64,000 nt of DNA from a virus. Shown one piece after another: positions 49,382 through 58,308 of this stretch; the stretch's first letter is position 1, and every line of letters begins with the position of its first letter. The position numbers and the translations under genes are program-made. Below the pieces are notes generated by a model. It was not told where the DNA came from. It saw only the letters and a program-made list of their open reading frames with translations, and did not search any database. Where the stretch lies: IMG/VR virus record IMGVR_UViG_3300031857_016023, positions 1 through 64,000 of that record; one strand, 5' to 3'.

Positions 49382-50719
49382 TTACATTAGGTTAGCAATC
49401 TGGAATGCACGATAGTAGAAGTTGGACTGTGCTGTCAAAGCGCCTGAACCAACATTTGTACCTTCTGCAAACGGATTAGCAACTAGACCGTAACGAGTCT
49501 TGAAGCCAATTTTTGGTTGGAAAGTACCTGTATCTACTGCACGAACCATTTGCAGCGGAACATATGGGCAGTAGAAAATACCTGCGTCATATGCATTAGA
49601 TCCTTTGTAGCCGAGAACAGCAAACTCGGAAGTCGAGGACGTTGGAGCATACGGATCGATATACACTTTGATACGACCAAACAGCGTACCAGCAAATGTA
49701 TTGCCAGTATCATCAACTGTCAGGTTAACTTGACCTTGCAGAGCAGATTGATAGTCGAGGATGCCAGCCATTGCAAGAGCAGAAGCAACATCAGACGAGC
49801 AAATCATAACATTACCTTTACCTCTACGAGTCGTTTTAGCAATTGTATTAGCTTCACGCTCGAGTTGGAAAGCAAGACCTTTAACTTTTTCAACCATCCA
49901 ACGACCGTTTGAATCGGTGTCGAGGTCAAATTTACCAGCAGTAGTAGTACCTACTTGGCAACCAATCTTAGCTACACCGTAGATTGTACGGATAACTTCA
50001 CGATTGATTTCAGCAAGAATTTCTGTAGACAGAATGTTTGCGAGCTCGGTTTCTGCATCGAGACCATGAACTGCTTTCAGGTCTTGTGCAAGTTCCATCG
50101 AGTATTCTGCTTTGAGAGCACGGGTCTTTGCAGTAACCGTAACTTTCTCAATTGAGAATGCCATTTCTTGGAATGTGTTAGCAGCTTGGCCATCACCAAG
50201 AGCCTCACCACGAGCTGTTGTCATAGCAGCAACAGCAGCAGCGTTAGAAGTAAATACTTCAGTTGGCAAAGTGCCAGTAGAGATAGCTGTTTGTGCGGTA
50301 CCAAGACCAGCAAAACCGGTATTAGCTTCGTTGTAGAAAGCCTCTGTGCCGCCTTGCGTTGCATAACGGGAACGCATAGCGAAGATCAGTCCTGTAGGAC
50401 CAGTCATCGGCTGAACTCCTGCAACATCATAAGCAATCAGGTTTGGCAGCGAACGGCGAACCAACGAGATAAGGATTGGGTCGAAACCAGCAACTGGAGT
50501 TGTAGCAGAACCAGAGAAACCGGTCTGTGTACCACCAGCAGATGCTGAGTTAGTTGGCGTGGCTTCCATAAGGATGCCAGAAGCCTTTTGCATTTCTTGA
50601 GCTTGATTCTCAAGAATAACAGCCGTAACGGCTTTACGATATGGATCTTTAATAGACGGCAGATCTGCGTGATCTAGAACGCCTTCCCATTTCTTTTGTA
50701 GATTTTCGGACAAATACAT
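49382..50719 (-). CDS. 23: Major capsid protein, gp23
   Basis: This 445-residue protein has the gp23 pattern: LQKKWEGVLDHADLPSI near the start, FDPILISLVRRSLPNLIAYD at about 79-98, AMRSRYATQGGTEAFYNEAN at about 114-133 and VDTGTFQPKIGFKTRYGLVA at about 402-421. GILMEATPT at 48-56 gives an I-L-M-E site, so gp21 should cut after E52, like E65 in T4. Codons are GC-richer than average, as expected for a highly expressed gene. It ends at a strong terminator. Confidence 0.96.
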   Translation of the reverse strand: MYLSENLQKKWEGVLDHADLPSIKDPYRKAVTAVILENQAQEMQKASGILMEATPTNSASAGGTQTGFSGSATTPVAGFDPILISLVRRSLPNLIAYDVAGVQPMTGPTGLIFAMRSRYATQGGTEAFYNEANTGFAGLGTAQTAISTGTLPTEVFTSNAAAVAAMTTARGEALGDGQAANTFQEMAFSIEKVTVTAKTRALKAEYSMELAQDLKAVHGLDAETELANILSTEILAEINREVIRTIYGVAKIGCQVGTTTAGKFDLDTDSNGRWMVEKVKGLAFQLEREANTIAKTTRRGKGNVMICSSDVASALAMAGILDYQSALQGQVNLTVDDTGNTFAGTLFGRIKVYIDPYAPTSSTSEFAVLGYKGSNAYDAGIFYCPYVPLQMVRAVDTGTFQPKIGFKTRYGLVANPFAEGTNVGSGALTAQSNFYYRAFQIANLM

Positions 50720-50743
50720 TTAAATCTCCTTAATTGTTATTAC

Positions 50744-51799
50744 TTAAATTTTTGTTTTAGAAATTGCTTGGGATACTGCTGCAACGAATGGGTCAGCAAT
50801 GACTTTCTTCTCGCCTTCAGCATCTTCTACTTTTTCGTGCAGTTGCTCTTCATCTGCTTTTTTAACGCCAGATGGGAAATAGTTCTCACGAATTGTTTCA
50901 AGCTTCTCTTTGTATTCTTCCTCTGTGGAGAATTCAACACTCTCTGCGAGCTGTTTTACTTTTTCAGCTTGTGTGGTTGTGAGGCCTTCAGTAACTTCAC
51001 GGGTAATTTCATTCTTGCGGGACTCTACGAGAGCCTTGGCAAAACCAATGCCACGCTCAATTTCTTCGTTGAGTTTGCTTTCGAGTTCATCAACTTTACC
51101 AGCAAGCTCATCAACGAGGTCAACCTTCTCAGCAGGAACATCGATATAATGCTCAGCAAAGAGGTTACGCAGACCAGCAATGAATTCTTCGGTGAGTTCA
51201 GAACGGAGTCCCGACTCAATTGCAATTTCGTTATCTGCCAACCATTGCTCAACAACATAGTTGAGGTAGTCATCTACTTTGGTTGTCAGATCAGATTTGA
51301 TTTGATCGACTGCTTCGGAAAGCATATCAGCATATTTTGCTTCAGTTTCTTCCTGAATTTGAGCAACACGATCAGCAACCCGTGCTTCAAAAATGGTAGA
51401 AACTTTTGATTTGAATTCTTCAGAAATGGTAGAATCATCTGCAAAGAGGGCATCAACATCCTCTTTCATTTTCTTCTTCTTCATTTCTTCTTTATCATCT
51501 TCGTCTTCCATTTCATGGGACTTTTCAGCGATGATTTCTTCTTCGGTTTCAGCTTGTTCTTTTTTCATCTTAAGCTGAGTATCTGGAGAAGCATTAGAAG
51601 CTTTGGTTGTTGGTGCCGTAGCACTCTTAGACGATGGTGTAATCTTTGCAGAATCATCATCGGGTTTTGAATTTTGTGGTGTTGGGCCGCCAGCATCGTG
51701 AATCTCTGCTGCTAGTTTTTCAGCAGGCATAGCTGTAGCTTTGCTTTTTGATCCTGACAGGATCTCTGCTGCGGCTTCCATGAGTTTTGATGTTGCCAT
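50744..51799 (-). CDS. 22: Prohead scaffold protein, gp22
   Basis: This 351-residue, highly charged, helical protein lies between gp21 and gp23 as in T4. The N-terminus (MATSKLMEAAAEILSGSKSK) is followed by a low-complexity linker and acidic Glu/Lys-rich region (EEEIIAEKSHEMEDEDDKEE), then coiled-coil segments such as VDELAGKVDELESKLNEEIE. It forms the prohead core and is later degraded by gp21; several [IL]-x-E sites are present. A late promoter lies 23 bp upstream. Confidence 0.9.
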   Translation of the reverse strand: MATSKLMEAAAEILSGSKSKATAMPAEKLAAEIHDAGGPTPQNSKPDDDSAKITPSSKSATAPTTKASNASPDTQLKMKKEQAETEEEIIAEKSHEMEDEDDKEEMKKKKMKEDVDALFADDSTISEEFKSKVSTIFEARVADRVAQIQEETEAKYADMLSEAVDQIKSDLTTKVDDYLNYVVEQWLADNEIAIESGLRSELTEEFIAGLRNLFAEHYIDVPAEKVDLVDELAGKVDELESKLNEEIERGIGFAKALVESRKNEITREVTEGLTTTQAEKVKQLAESVEFSTEEEYKEKLETIRENYFPSGVKKADEEQLHEKVEDAEGEKKVIADPFVAAVSQAISKTKI

Positions 51800-51821
51800 T
51801 AGGAATCTCCTTATGATTTCT

Positions 51822-51829
51822 TATTTATA
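51822..51829 (-). promoter_or_regulatory. T4-type late promoter (TATAAATA) for gp22-gp23
   Basis: An exact TATAAATA on the minus strand lies in the gap between gp21 and gp22, 23 bases before the gp22 start. It gives the scaffold-capsid transcript. Confidence 0.85.
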
Positions 51830-51832
51830 AAA

Positions 51833-52483
51833 TTAAAGTTTTCTGAGGTAATTTTCGAATAATTTAAGAGCGGTTTCCTCTATTTTTGCCTTAGAAACCC
51901 TCTGAATTGTTTTCTTTGTACGGTCAAAATCCGCCTCTACAAATTTGCCGTCAATCATCATCCATTCTTTGTTTTCCATAATGCCTTGAACAAATGCACC
52001 AGGTGCAGATGGATCGGCAACAATGTCAGCTGCCGTGGCCAGTCGCAGATCGTCTTGTACCAAATTATAACCCTCTTTGGTCTGTTGTAGAGAACCAAGA
52101 GCTCTGGAAGATACACCAACTTGAATGTCATTGTTGATAAAGTTCTCAACGATTTGACCGTATGGTGTGCCAAGAATAAGTGCTTTGCCATAGAAAGTGT
52201 TGCCATCTTCTTTTAGAGATACAATCTTATGTGATACACGCTCAAGGTTAATTGATGGTGTATCTGGATGACCTAGTTCACCAAGCGCACGATTGGTGTC
52301 AATGAATTCTTCTGTATAACGAGTAACTTCATTACGAAGTGTGTCCATTTTATACATGCGATTGTTCTTGTTAACTGCATCGCCAACAAGAAATGTTCCT
52401 TCAATGTAAAGTTTTTTCTTACCATCTTCTGTTTTTTCAACAAGGTATTTTACATTTTCTATGGATTCTCTAATAAGTTTCAT
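51833..52483 (-). CDS. 21: Prohead protease, gp21
   Basis: This 216-residue herpesvirus-assemblin-fold protease has GELGHP with H72 and GVSSRALG with S125/S126 as the likely catalytic His and Ser. T4 gp21 (212 aa) cuts after [LI]-x-E in scaffold, capsid and internal proteins; gp23 here has such a site. It starts four bases inside the preceding gene. Confidence 0.94.
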   Translation of the reverse strand: MKLIRESIENVKYLVEKTEDGKKKLYIEGTFLVGDAVNKNNRMYKMDTLRNEVTRYTEEFIDTNRALGELGHPDTPSINLERVSHKIVSLKEDGNTFYGKALILGTPYGQIVENFINNDIQVGVSSRALGSLQQTKEGYNLVQDDLRLATAADIVADPSAPGAFVQGIMENKEWMMIDGKFVEADFDRTKKTIQRVSKAKIEETALKLFENYLRKL

Positions 52484-52842
52484 ATTGTTTGTCCTGTATA
52501 TGGGTCAACATTATATGTGGCTTCTTTTGAAACTTCCAAGAAAATAGTTCCGCCTGTACCAATTGTAACAACTATATTTCCAGTATTGTTGCTAGTAATA
52601 GCACCACCAAATTCATCAAATCTCATTTCACCAGATTGATGTAAACTTAATGCTGTTACACCGCCTCTAGCTACTGAGATACTGCCACTTGTTGACCAAG
52701 TTACTCTTTTGATCGCTGCATTTGTTACCAATTCTGTAGTAGCATTTGATCTTAAATCGTTAAGTGTAATTGTATAGGTGCCAGCATCAACAGCTCGAAT
52801 GATTGATGGCCCTCTTGTAGAATTATTAATATATGCTGGCAT
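52480..52842 (-). CDS. Uncharacterised beta-rich structural protein
   Basis: This 120-residue protein is Ser/Thr/Gly-rich and probably all beta (GTYTITLNDLRSNATTELV, WSTSGSISVARGGVTALSLH, NIVVTIGTGGTIFLEV). It sits between core genes and gp21, overlapping gp21 by four bases, and looks like a capsid or tail decoration protein. The family is unknown to me. Confidence 0.75.
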   Translation of the reverse strand: MPAYINNSTRGPSIIRAVDAGTYTITLNDLRSNATTELVTNAAIKRVTWSTSGSISVARGGVTALSLHQSGEMRFDEFGGAITSNNTGNIVVTIGTGGTIFLEVSKEATYNVDPYTGQTI

Positions 52843-52843
52843 T

Positions 52844-53281
52844 TTATCTTAGTCCCATTGATGTTCGCCTACGCATTGACATTTTTCTTTTCAATAAGCT
52901 TCGGCGAAGTTTAGCTCTTCTAGTTGTTTTCCATGATCGCTTTAATAAGCGAGCCTTCCTTAATCTTGCAGCTGCAGGTATACGGCGAACAGTATTACCT
53001 ACAATCCTATAACCTTTAATGCCTGACCGTCTTTTATTTTTCTGAACAACTATACGGCCTTTTGCATTACGCCGAATACGCCGGCGAATTTTTTGTATTC
53101 TACCTTGACGAATGATATTAGGATTTCTCCTAACTGCTTCATCGAGTTCTTCAAAAACATCTGCTTGCACATAACGCTTTGCTTCTTGCAACCGTTTACC
53201 GGCAATTTCATTTAAGCGAGAACGCAATTGTTCTCTTGCCTCATCTAATTTACCAGATACAATTAAATCTATAAAATTCAT
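52844..53281 (-). CDS. Arg-rich prohead core-like protein (gp68-like position)
   Basis: This 145-residue protein starts acidic/helical (MNFIDLIVSGKLDEAREQLR) and becomes very basic from about residue 55, with runs of Arg (IQKIRRRIRRNAKGRI, then RRAKLRRSLLKRKMSMRRR). T4 has gp67 and gp68 here; this fits gp68 by place and size (141 aa). A basic core protein could bind DNA or the acidic scaffold inside the prohead. LQE and LNE sites could be cut by gp21. Confidence 0.72.
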   Translation of the reverse strand: MNFIDLIVSGKLDEAREQLRSRLNEIAGKRLQEAKRYVQADVFEELDEAVRRNPNIIRQGRIQKIRRRIRRNAKGRIVVQKNKRRSGIKGYRIVGNTVRRIPAAARLRKARLLKRSWKTTRRAKLRRSLLKRKMSMRRRTSMGLR

Positions 53282-54090
53282 TTTGCTCTACTAAAAGCAA
53301 AGTCAGAAGCTTTTGCTAAGTGTGCAGGCGATTTATGAACCATATCCGCAAACTTCTTTTTGTTATCATCATTCAAAGCTTTATGTACTTGCGTAATAGC
53401 AGAAGCTGTAAAATGGTCTACCTTCTTTGATTGACCATTACCAAATTTAACTGTTTGTGCCTGTTTATCAGCAACAATTTTATGAAGCTGATCCATAACA
53501 GCTTCTTCTATTTGTGTTTCTTCTGCCTGTATAGCAGCACCAAGAGGGCCGCCATACGGTACAGAGAAATACTTATCTAATGTTTTACTGTAATACAACG
53601 CAACTTTTGTTTTATCAGGATACAATCTGATGGCTCTGCGTTTCAAAACCAAAACAAAAGGTGGGTCATTATCAAAATCTACTGGTGCTTCAACTAATTC
53701 AAAATCTTCTTTAATATCTTTTTCAACACCGTAAGCAAGATCACCTATTTTAATACGATGTGCTCTTACTTTACGGCCAGAAGGACCAACTTTAAAATCT
53801 GATGTGTCAACAACATCTTCTTCTAGTTCTTCTTTTACTGCCTGTCTTGTCTTTTGAAAAACTTGTTTATTATTGGCAATTAAATCTACCATACGATTAA
53901 ACAAATTTCTCACAATCTCTTTATCAGCATTATTGAACTGTGGCCGCTCTTCGGTCATCTTATCCAAAATGCGATGAATTCGTGCCAGTTGTGCCTTATT
54001 GGCAAGACCAGCACGAACAAGCATATCAAACTTTGTGTAGTCTGACTTTTCTTCTTCTACAAGATTACGAAATTCTTGTAAATCTTTCAT
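53278..54090 (-). CDS. Uncharacterised head-region protein
   Basis: This 270-residue protein lies between the gp67-like and gp68-like genes and overlaps both. It is helical at the N-terminus (NLVEEEKSDYTKFDMLVRAG), with a central RVxxxRIKIGDLAYGV-like segment and a beta-rich part (FVLVLKRRAIRLYPDKTKVA). The C-terminal ~65 residues are helical with repeated Lys/Ala. I cannot assign a function; virion or prohead core is likely from position. Confidence 0.72.
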   Translation of the reverse strand: MKDLQEFRNLVEEEKSDYTKFDMLVRAGLANKAQLARIHRILDKMTEERPQFNNADKEIVRNLFNRMVDLIANNKQVFQKTRQAVKEELEEDVVDTSDFKVGPSGRKVRAHRIKIGDLAYGVEKDIKEDFELVEAPVDFDNDPPFVLVLKRRAIRLYPDKTKVALYYSKTLDKYFSVPYGGPLGAAIQAEETQIEEAVMDQLHKIVADKQAQTVKFGNGQSKKVDHFTASAITQVHKALNDDNKKKFADMVHKSPAHLAKASDFAFSRAK

Positions 54091-54290
54091 TCTTCTGCGG
54101 CAGTTTCTTCTGTATCTTGTACTTCAGGCTCTGAGGTTTCTTCTTCGCCTGTAAATAGTGTTTGTGCCATTTCAATTTTTTTAGCATCAAGTGCTTCAAA
54201 AGCTTTAGCAGCTAAAAGATCATTTAGCAAATCTTTTGCACTCGCAGCATCACCTGCTGCAACTTGATTAATAAATGTTTGCGTATCCAT
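54087..54290 (-). CDS. 67: Prohead core protein, gp67-like
   Basis: This 67-residue, acidic protein (FINQVAAGDAASAKDLLNDL, then AKAFEALDAKKIEMAQTLF, then an acidic Glu/Thr tail) matches gp67 (80 aa in T4) in size, charge and position just after gp20. Gp67 is part of the prohead core and is cleaved to internal peptide. It overlaps the next gene by four bases. Confidence 0.85.
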   Translation of the reverse strand: MDTQTFINQVAAGDAASAKDLLNDLLAAKAFEALDAKKIEMAQTLFTGEEETSEPEVQDTEETAAEE

Positions 54291-54302
54291 AGTATTCTCC
54301 GT

Positions 54303-55958
54303 TTAGCGCCTATTTAGTAATGCTGAATATTTTTCTACCTCAGCATCTAACATTGGTGTCATTGATTCATTTGCAGCACCAGTATTATCTTCTGGTGGGT
54401 ACTGTTGTTCCATTGCCTGTTGTTGTGCTTGTGCTTCAGGCGGCATTGTTGGTCCACCATTACCTGCATCCGACTCTTGTTTGATTTGTTCATCAATAGC
54501 TTCAATTTCTTCTTGTGTTTGTTGAAGAATATGTTTACGAACCCATTCAGCAGAGAAGTAACGACCAACATATGGATCAACAACTTGAAGTGTTTGAACA
54601 CGATTCTGTAAAAGCTCTGCATCACGCAGTTCAGTAAAGTTATTATCTTTTACATAATCATAATAGATTTGTTCTTTAAAATTTTGCCATTCTTCTCTAG
54701 TACAAATACCTTTAAGAACTAATTGTTTCTCTAAAGCGTGGTCAAAAATTTGTGAGAATTTATTGCGTAGACGAATGATGAATTTAAGAAACTTAACCTC
54801 ATCACGGGTAACCTCAGTTGTACGACCAAGACCAATCATACCACCTTGTTGTGGTTCTAAACGACTGATAGGTACATTAAGTGATTGTAGAAGTTTTTGA
54901 CGGAAGTATTTTACATCTTCCAACTCACCAAGGTTTTGGCCTGCTGGTAATGTGGTAATCTCTGTGCCTTTACCACCTTCACGGCGTGGTAACCAAAAAT
55001 CTTCAAGCATCGAGAGATGTTTACGATCATCACGCAACTCACCAGTGTTCGCATCGTAAACCATTTTGTTACGATATTTGACCATGATCGATTGAATATA
55101 CTGTTCAGCCTTACCTCTTGGTAAATTACCTACATCAATATAAAATATACGGCGTTCTGGTGCTCGTGAGAGGCGATAGATTACAACCGCATCTTCAATC
55201 ATTCTTAACTGATTAAGTGGCTTTATCGCCTTATGAAGAAAAGAAATAACAAATGTGTTTTTGGCATCCATCAAACCAGAGTTTACATTTACAATCGCAT
55301 CTGGTGCAATACGAAGGCCAGAGTTTACTGATGCACCATAAGATTGTGTTGCAGTACCACGATCACTATAAACATAATACTCAGCAATCGATTTGATAAT
55401 GTCTGCACCAGTTTTTGGGTCACGTTCTTTTTTAACTTCACGCACTTTACGAATCTTGCGTGGGTCGATGTACCGTAGTTCTTGTATGCCTGATTTTGGA
55501 TCGTTTTCGTCTACAACCACATGGTAGTAAATACGACCATCAATATACCAACGCTTAAACAGGTCATCTGAAAGATTACCAAAGTTTAGCATACGAAGAA
55601 TGTTTTCGAATTCTTCCGTAATTTTTTTCTTAACTGCATCTGGTTGTTTCAGTTTATCTAATACGATATTGACTGTACGACCAGATTCATCGTGTGAAAT
55701 GGCTTCATTGACAATATCATCAATTGCCATTTCTAATTCTGGATGATTTGCCATTTCACGGTACCGAGTAATGAGTTCTAATTCATTACGAATAGAACCT
55801 TCTAGGTCAACATATGTACCGTAATAGGCATTTTGTGTGATTGTAACTGCACCATCATCGAGTGCAGGAGTTGGAAGTGCAAAAGAGGGTTGCTCAGGTG
55901 ATTGAACCTGAACAACATCTTTTTTGCCTAGGGTGAAGCCGAAGAGCTTAATAGCCAT
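54303..55958 (-). CDS. 20: Portal protein, gp20
   Basis: This 551-residue protein has the T4-type portal pattern: AYYGTYVDLEGSIRNELELI at about 43-62, MAIDDIVNEAISHDESG at about 77-93, YFRQKLLQSLNVPISRLEPQ at about 347-366 and EVTRDEVKFLKFIIRLRNKF at about 378-397. The dodecamer forms the DNA entry vertex. Length matches T4 gp20 (524). The Gln-rich C-terminus (AQAQQQAMEQQYP) is low complexity. Confidence 0.95.
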   Translation of the reverse strand: MAIKLFGFTLGKKDVVQVQSPEQPSFALPTPALDDGAVTITQNAYYGTYVDLEGSIRNELELITRYREMANHPELEMAIDDIVNEAISHDESGRTVNIVLDKLKQPDAVKKKITEEFENILRMLNFGNLSDDLFKRWYIDGRIYYHVVVDENDPKSGIQELRYIDPRKIRKVREVKKERDPKTGADIIKSIAEYYVYSDRGTATQSYGASVNSGLRIAPDAIVNVNSGLMDAKNTFVISFLHKAIKPLNQLRMIEDAVVIYRLSRAPERRIFYIDVGNLPRGKAEQYIQSIMVKYRNKMVYDANTGELRDDRKHLSMLEDFWLPRREGGKGTEITTLPAGQNLGELEDVKYFRQKLLQSLNVPISRLEPQQGGMIGLGRTTEVTRDEVKFLKFIIRLRNKFSQIFDHALEKQLVLKGICTREEWQNFKEQIYYDYVKDNNFTELRDAELLQNRVQTLQVVDPYVGRYFSAEWVRKHILQQTQEEIEAIDEQIKQESDAGNGGPTMPPEAQAQQQAMEQQYPPEDNTGAANESMTPMLDAEVEKYSALLNRR

Positions 55959-56004
55959 TAATATATCATCCTATAAAAGTGAAGAAAGGCCGAAGCCTTT
56001 CTTC

Positions 56005-56550
56005 TTACACTACACCGTCTGCTACTGATTCCCACCATTGATAGGTGAGAGTAACTGAAAACTCCTCAATTGTATCATTTGAACCCCAATCAACATCAAT
56101 TGGAGTAACATCGCTTGGAAAGAGTCCAACAAACTTGTATTTCTTTAGAGTGTTGCCTGTTTTACCAAACTGCGTAACATCACCATCAACAGTATAACCA
56201 AGTGGTGAAAGTGCAGCTGGGGTGCGAACATTAAGATTGTGTGAATTGATGCCGTTCATCCAACGCTCAAATGCGTTACGAATAACGAAATCTTCATCAT
56301 TGATAACCGTAATTGTCCAGTCAGCAAATGTTCTGTTACCTACAAATTTGAGTTCACGACCAAAGTATTGAACAGGCACAACACCTAGCGTAGCGCCAGG
56401 TAATTGTGCTGTCTTACACATGAATGTTAATTTTGTTTGTGCGTTACCTGGTGCAGAGAAACCAGGGAACGGCATAGAAACTTCAAACAGATTAGGACGA
56501 GCACCGTCTCCAATCATTTGACTTCTAAATTCGTTTACATTAAATGCCAT
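56005..56550 (-). CDS. 19: Tail tube protein, gp19
   Basis: This 181-residue protein begins MAFNVNEFRSQMIGDGARPN and has the T4 tube pattern (FEVSMPFPGFSAPGNAQTKL, then FMCKTAQLPGATLGVVPVQY, then ADWTITVINDEDFVIRNAFE). T4 gp19 is 163 residues. It lies between sheath and portal as in T4. Late control is expected from the gp18 promoter. Confidence 0.95.
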   Translation of the reverse strand: MAFNVNEFRSQMIGDGARPNLFEVSMPFPGFSAPGNAQTKLTFMCKTAQLPGATLGVVPVQYFGRELKFVGNRTFADWTITVINDEDFVIRNAFERWMNGINSHNLNVRTPAALSPLGYTVDGDVTQFGKTGNTLKKYKFVGLFPSDVTPIDVDWGSNDTIEEFSVTLTYQWWESVADGVV

Positions 56551-56573
56551 TTAATTTTCTCCCGTTTCTCTAT

Positions 56574-58250
56574 TTAGAACTGTCCTACAACCTCATCAAA
56601 CGAAACACCTGTGCGAACGGCCACAAAGTTAAGTTGAATGAAGTTGATCGAACGAGCAGGTTTAATATAAATGTCACCAACAAATTCGTTCCGGTCAATA
56701 ACTTCACCGGTATTATTTGTTTCATCGCAAACAACACGGAAGTCTGTGATACCACGGCGACCTTGTACATCACGCAAGAATGGTTCTACGAGCGCTACAA
56801 ACTGAGCACGGGTAAATTGATCATTAAATTCGAATAGAGAGAAGCGGGCTGCACGAGCAATTGCTTTCTCCAGAACAATGAATAGTCGGCGAACATTAAT
56901 GCGGTCAAACGCAGATGGTTTACTTAACATTGTTTTATCGCCAAACAGAACCGTACCTTCACCTTGGAAAGAAACAATTGGATTAATTCCTTTTACATAT
57001 AAGTCATCACGGTTTGTTTTGGTTGGATTGTAGGCCAACTTAATAACATTTTTTAAAATACCACGATTTAGTCCACCAGGTGAGAACCAAGGATCACGTT
57101 CTAAATCTGTACGAGCACAAAGACCAGCAACATCACCATTGCATGGTACCCAACGATACACATCATTGTATTTGTCGTATTGATATTTCCAGTTGCCATC
57201 TAATACTGCATATGAAGATGAAGTAAGAGTATTGCGATAAGCAACTGTATCGGTAACTTCATCACCAGGATTGTTTACACAATCTGCTTTTTCTGGTGAT
57301 AAGAAAACTAAACAATCTTTACGTGATATTGCCATTGAAATCAATGAGTCAGCCAAAGTTTGTTCTGCTGGTCCAGAAATAACTAATGAAATATCTACTG
57401 ATTCAGCAGAATCAAAAGAATCGTAAGCGGTAACTACGTTAGCAGTACCAATTGTGCCATCAACACCACCAGTTAAAGAAACTGTTACATTTGAAGATAG
57501 ATTAGCAAATGCTTTAGCTGAAACCGTTGTTCCCCAATTTGTAGCACCATTTGCTATTGCATGGTCCATCCAGTAAACATATTTTGATTGTGCAGAAATT
57601 ACATTTCTATAATAACTAGAATTACCAGAATCATCTTTTGCATCTGAACCTTTGGATACAAATGCATATTTTTCTAATACAGTACCTTGAGTGCCACTTA
57701 TTAGTCCATCTTCATCAATAACAATTACATGTAATTCATCAAAAGAACCACCTTGTTTTACAGCATAGGCTGAATTAGCTGGTGCTGAAGTAAATTGTGA
57801 AGCATATGTCCAAGTGCTGTAAGTAGCAGCATCGGCCATGGAAACTTTAAGTGAGTTACCTATAGAACCAGCATATCTTGCAGCAAATACACCATAGGCG
57901 TTTGAGGAACCTCCTGCATAGGTATTTTCCCAAGAATCTTCATTTTTAATTAGAATAGCTGTACCACTTGTAGCGTTTTTGCTAGTACCTTCATTTATAG
58001 CTCGAACAACTTTTAAGTTATTTGAATATGCCAAAAAATTTGCAGCAGAGAACCAGTATTCATAATTTGTAGAGTCAGGTTTGCCAAATGTATCAACAAG
58101 ACGGACCTCATCGGAAATAGTGATGATTTCACCAGCTGGACCCCAAGCAAATGGACCGGCAAATGCTCCAATCGAAGTGGAGACTGATGGGACAATTGTA
58201 GTCAGATCGATTTCTGATACATTCACCCCAGCGGATAATTGAAATGCCAT
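56574..58250 (-). CDS. 18: Tail sheath protein, gp18
   Basis: This 558-residue protein starts FQLSAGVNVSEIDLTTIVPS and VSTSIGAFAGPFAWGPAGEI, the sheath N-terminus, and ends with GDIYIKPARSINFIQLNFVA, the conserved C-terminal handshake region. It is shorter than T4 gp18 (659), missing part of the outer variable domains. It contracts to drive the tube. CATAAATA lies about 48 bp upstream. Confidence 0.96.
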   Translation of the reverse strand: MAFQLSAGVNVSEIDLTTIVPSVSTSIGAFAGPFAWGPAGEIITISDEVRLVDTFGKPDSTNYEYWFSAANFLAYSNNLKVVRAINEGTSKNATSGTAILIKNEDSWENTYAGGSSNAYGVFAARYAGSIGNSLKVSMADAATYSTWTYASQFTSAPANSAYAVKQGGSFDELHVIVIDEDGLISGTQGTVLEKYAFVSKGSDAKDDSGNSSYYRNVISAQSKYVYWMDHAIANGATNWGTTVSAKAFANLSSNVTVSLTGGVDGTIGTANVVTAYDSFDSAESVDISLVISGPAEQTLADSLISMAISRKDCLVFLSPEKADCVNNPGDEVTDTVAYRNTLTSSSYAVLDGNWKYQYDKYNDVYRWVPCNGDVAGLCARTDLERDPWFSPGGLNRGILKNVIKLAYNPTKTNRDDLYVKGINPIVSFQGEGTVLFGDKTMLSKPSAFDRINVRRLFIVLEKAIARAARFSLFEFNDQFTRAQFVALVEPFLRDVQGRRGITDFRVVCDETNNTGEVIDRNEFVGDIYIKPARSINFIQLNFVAVRTGVSFDEVVGQF

Positions 58251-58297
58251 GGATTTCTCCTTTTGTTATCGGGTCAAATTCTTTTCAATTTATAGTG

Positions 58298-58305
58298 TAT
58301 TTATG
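58298..58305 (-). promoter_or_regulatory. Late promoter motif (CATAAATA) for gp18
   Basis: The minus strand reads CATAAATA in the 58-bp gap between gp17 and gp18, about 48 bases before the gp18 start. It fits the NATAAATA late consensus. Confidence 0.75.
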
Positions 58306-58308
58306 TTT

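Noticed and set aside
50768-51409. A 213-codon plus-strand frame opposite gp22
   Set aside because: It mirrors the Glu/Lys-rich scaffold gene (giving Phe/Leu-rich antisense), has no ribosome site and no family resemblance.
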